From: a virus
IMG/VR virus record: IMGVR_UViG_3300030202_002850
Location: 1 to 49,115 of that record
Strand: one strand, 5' to 3'
DNA length: 49,115 bases
Position 1 is the first letter of the stretch. Each line of letters opens with the position of its first letter. This document shows positions 48,395 through 49,115 of this stretch, in pieces. A model generated the notes under the pieces. The model ran no database searches and was not told the DNA's origin. It saw nothing but the letters and a program-made list of their open reading frames with translations. The translations under genes were made by a program, and so were the position numbers.

Positions 48395-48693
48395 AACAGT
48401 TCTTCCGTTACACTTATTTCAGTGTACAAAAAATTATAGTCACCCTTTTTAACCGCCTCTATAAGCTCTAACATTTTTTTTAAATCCCATGCTTGATGAG
48501 ATAAGCTTCTAGCTTCTCCTAATTTTCTATCATCCTCATTTGCTTCAATAAGCAAACGAGAAGACTCTTCTTGTAGTGAGGCAATCTTTTGATGTATTAG
48601 TTTTTTAAATAAAGAAGCCTCATCTTGTCTCAGCCAACTCTGGAGTCGGATTATCTTGCTGTCCTCCACCGGGGAGTTGGACACTTGAATCAT
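48379..48693 (-). CDS. Small helical protein between portal and scaffold
   Basis: A 104-residue protein. I chose the ATG at 48693 (MIQVSNSPVED). A more upstream in-frame start at 48732 would lie deeper inside the portal gene. The protein is helical and charged (FKKLIHQKIASLQEESSRLLIE, split; LKKMLELIEAVKKG). It overlaps the portal gene's end and the scaffold start. Similar small genes sit here in many podoviruses. Function unknown. Confidence 0.55.
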   Translation of the reverse strand: MIQVSNSPVEDSKIIRLQSWLRQDEASLFKKLIHQKIASLQEESSRLLIEANEDDRKLGEARSLSHQAWDLKKMLELIEAVKKGDYNFLYTEISVTEELLWHQK

Positions 48694-49115
48694 ACTGTTC
48701 TTGTTGTGGCGGCTGCGGAGGTTGCAGCGCATCTAATATTTGATTAATTGCTTGTGTGTTCTGCTGGGTATTTTCTGACAAAGGCTGAATAACTCCACCA
48801 ACTTCCTCCATAATGGATGCTTTTATTTGCTCAGCAATCTGAACCATTTGTTCTTGCTGTTGCTCGCCTCCTTCAGAAACTTTTTGTAGTTTAAAATCTT
48901 TAGGAAGCCCCATCATATTCCCCATCTGATTGATAACATCAAGCACTTGATCAATACCAATCGTTTGCCGAACTTCTGGATCTCCTATTATTACTTGATA
49001 AAGCTGAGATAAAGCATTAGCCATAGCACTGTCAGAAACCCTATCTAAAGCATCTCGGTAAGAACCAATAGATTCAAGATCAAGGGCAGTTTTCTGTCCT
49101 TTAACACGAACAGAT
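48620..49115 (-). CDS. C-terminal part of the portal (head-tail connector) protein, truncated by the window
   Basis: The minus-strand frame stays open to the window edge, so this is the last 164 or so codons of a larger protein, although an internal ATG lies at 49024. It begins KGQKTALDLESIGSYRDAL, then DSAMANALSQLY, IGIDQVLDVINQMG and a Gln/Pro-rich end (PPQPPQQEQ). This is like the C-terminal tail of T7-type portal proteins and fits the order portal, scaffold, capsid. The N-terminal portal core and the terminase should lie to the right. Confidence 0.65.
   Translation of the reverse strand, partial: SVRVKGQKTALDLESIGSYRDALDRVSDSAMANALSQLYQVIIGDPEVRQTIGIDQVLDVINQMGNMMGLPKDFKLQKVSEGGEQQQEQMVQIAEQIKASIMEEVGGVIQPLSENTQQNTQAINQILDALQPPQPPQQEQYDSSVQLPGGGQQDNPTPELAETR

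Overview
The window looks like about 49 kb of a phage or prophage genome, probably temperate and probably short-tailed, from a moderately AT-rich bacterial host. Evidence for a phage: a tyrosine integrase, a DnaB-type helicase with a phage recombination set, and a long virion operon running from the end of a portal-like gene through scaffold and major capsid to tail and internal virion proteins, ending in a 3,160-residue protein. The host cannot be read from the sequence. An RlpA-like cell-wall protein hints at an envelope with peptidoglycan targets. No terminase, DNA polymerase, primase or tRNA gene was found, so the genome continues beyond both ends.

Layout. Positions 1-20181 are read from the + strand and 20178-49115 from the - strand, so the two halves converge and their stop codons overlap at 20178-20181. 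The left end (1-640) holds a truncated ORF, a small zinc-peptidase-like protein and a possible tiny antisense gene. Positions 641-1676 hold no convincing gene, but 990-1588 folds into many strong helices closed by a terminator, as expected of a large phage non-coding RNA. Positions 1677-5039 carry small accessory genes. Positions 5239-8851 carry a MoxR-type ATPase, a helical protein and a metallopeptidase/VWA protein behind a good sigma70-type promoter. Positions 8886-12830 carry small overlapping genes and an orphan IS110-like C-terminal domain protein. Positions 12826-13557 are an 18-bp-register repeat array. Positions 13559-18557 carry an RlpA-like protein and the recombination/replication set (Sak4-like ATPase, three PD-(D/E)XK-type nucleases, DnaB). 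Positions 18647-20181 carry two HTH-type regulators and the integrase.

The right half is one translationally coupled virion operon (reading right to left): portal C-terminus, small protein, acidic scaffold, major capsid protein with a strong ribosome-binding site and a terminator behind it, then a virion protein fused to a metallophosphatase, a VWA protein, a glycosyltransferase-like enzyme, two tail proteins with related N-termini, a propeller-like tail protein, two small proteins with a shared C-terminal tail, and three internal-virion-type proteins.

The most unusual signal is a family of about 16 copies of a 21-bp palindrome (arms TAATAWCTGG and CCAGWTATTA around one central base). Copies sit exactly between a TAA stop and the next ATG, and their slight asymmetry follows the direction of transcription on both strands. 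This recalls the stoperator sites of mycobacteriophage L5 and suggests a genome-wide regulator. Together with the array at 12826-13557 and the RNA at 990-1588, this gives three non-coding systems that no gene call explains.
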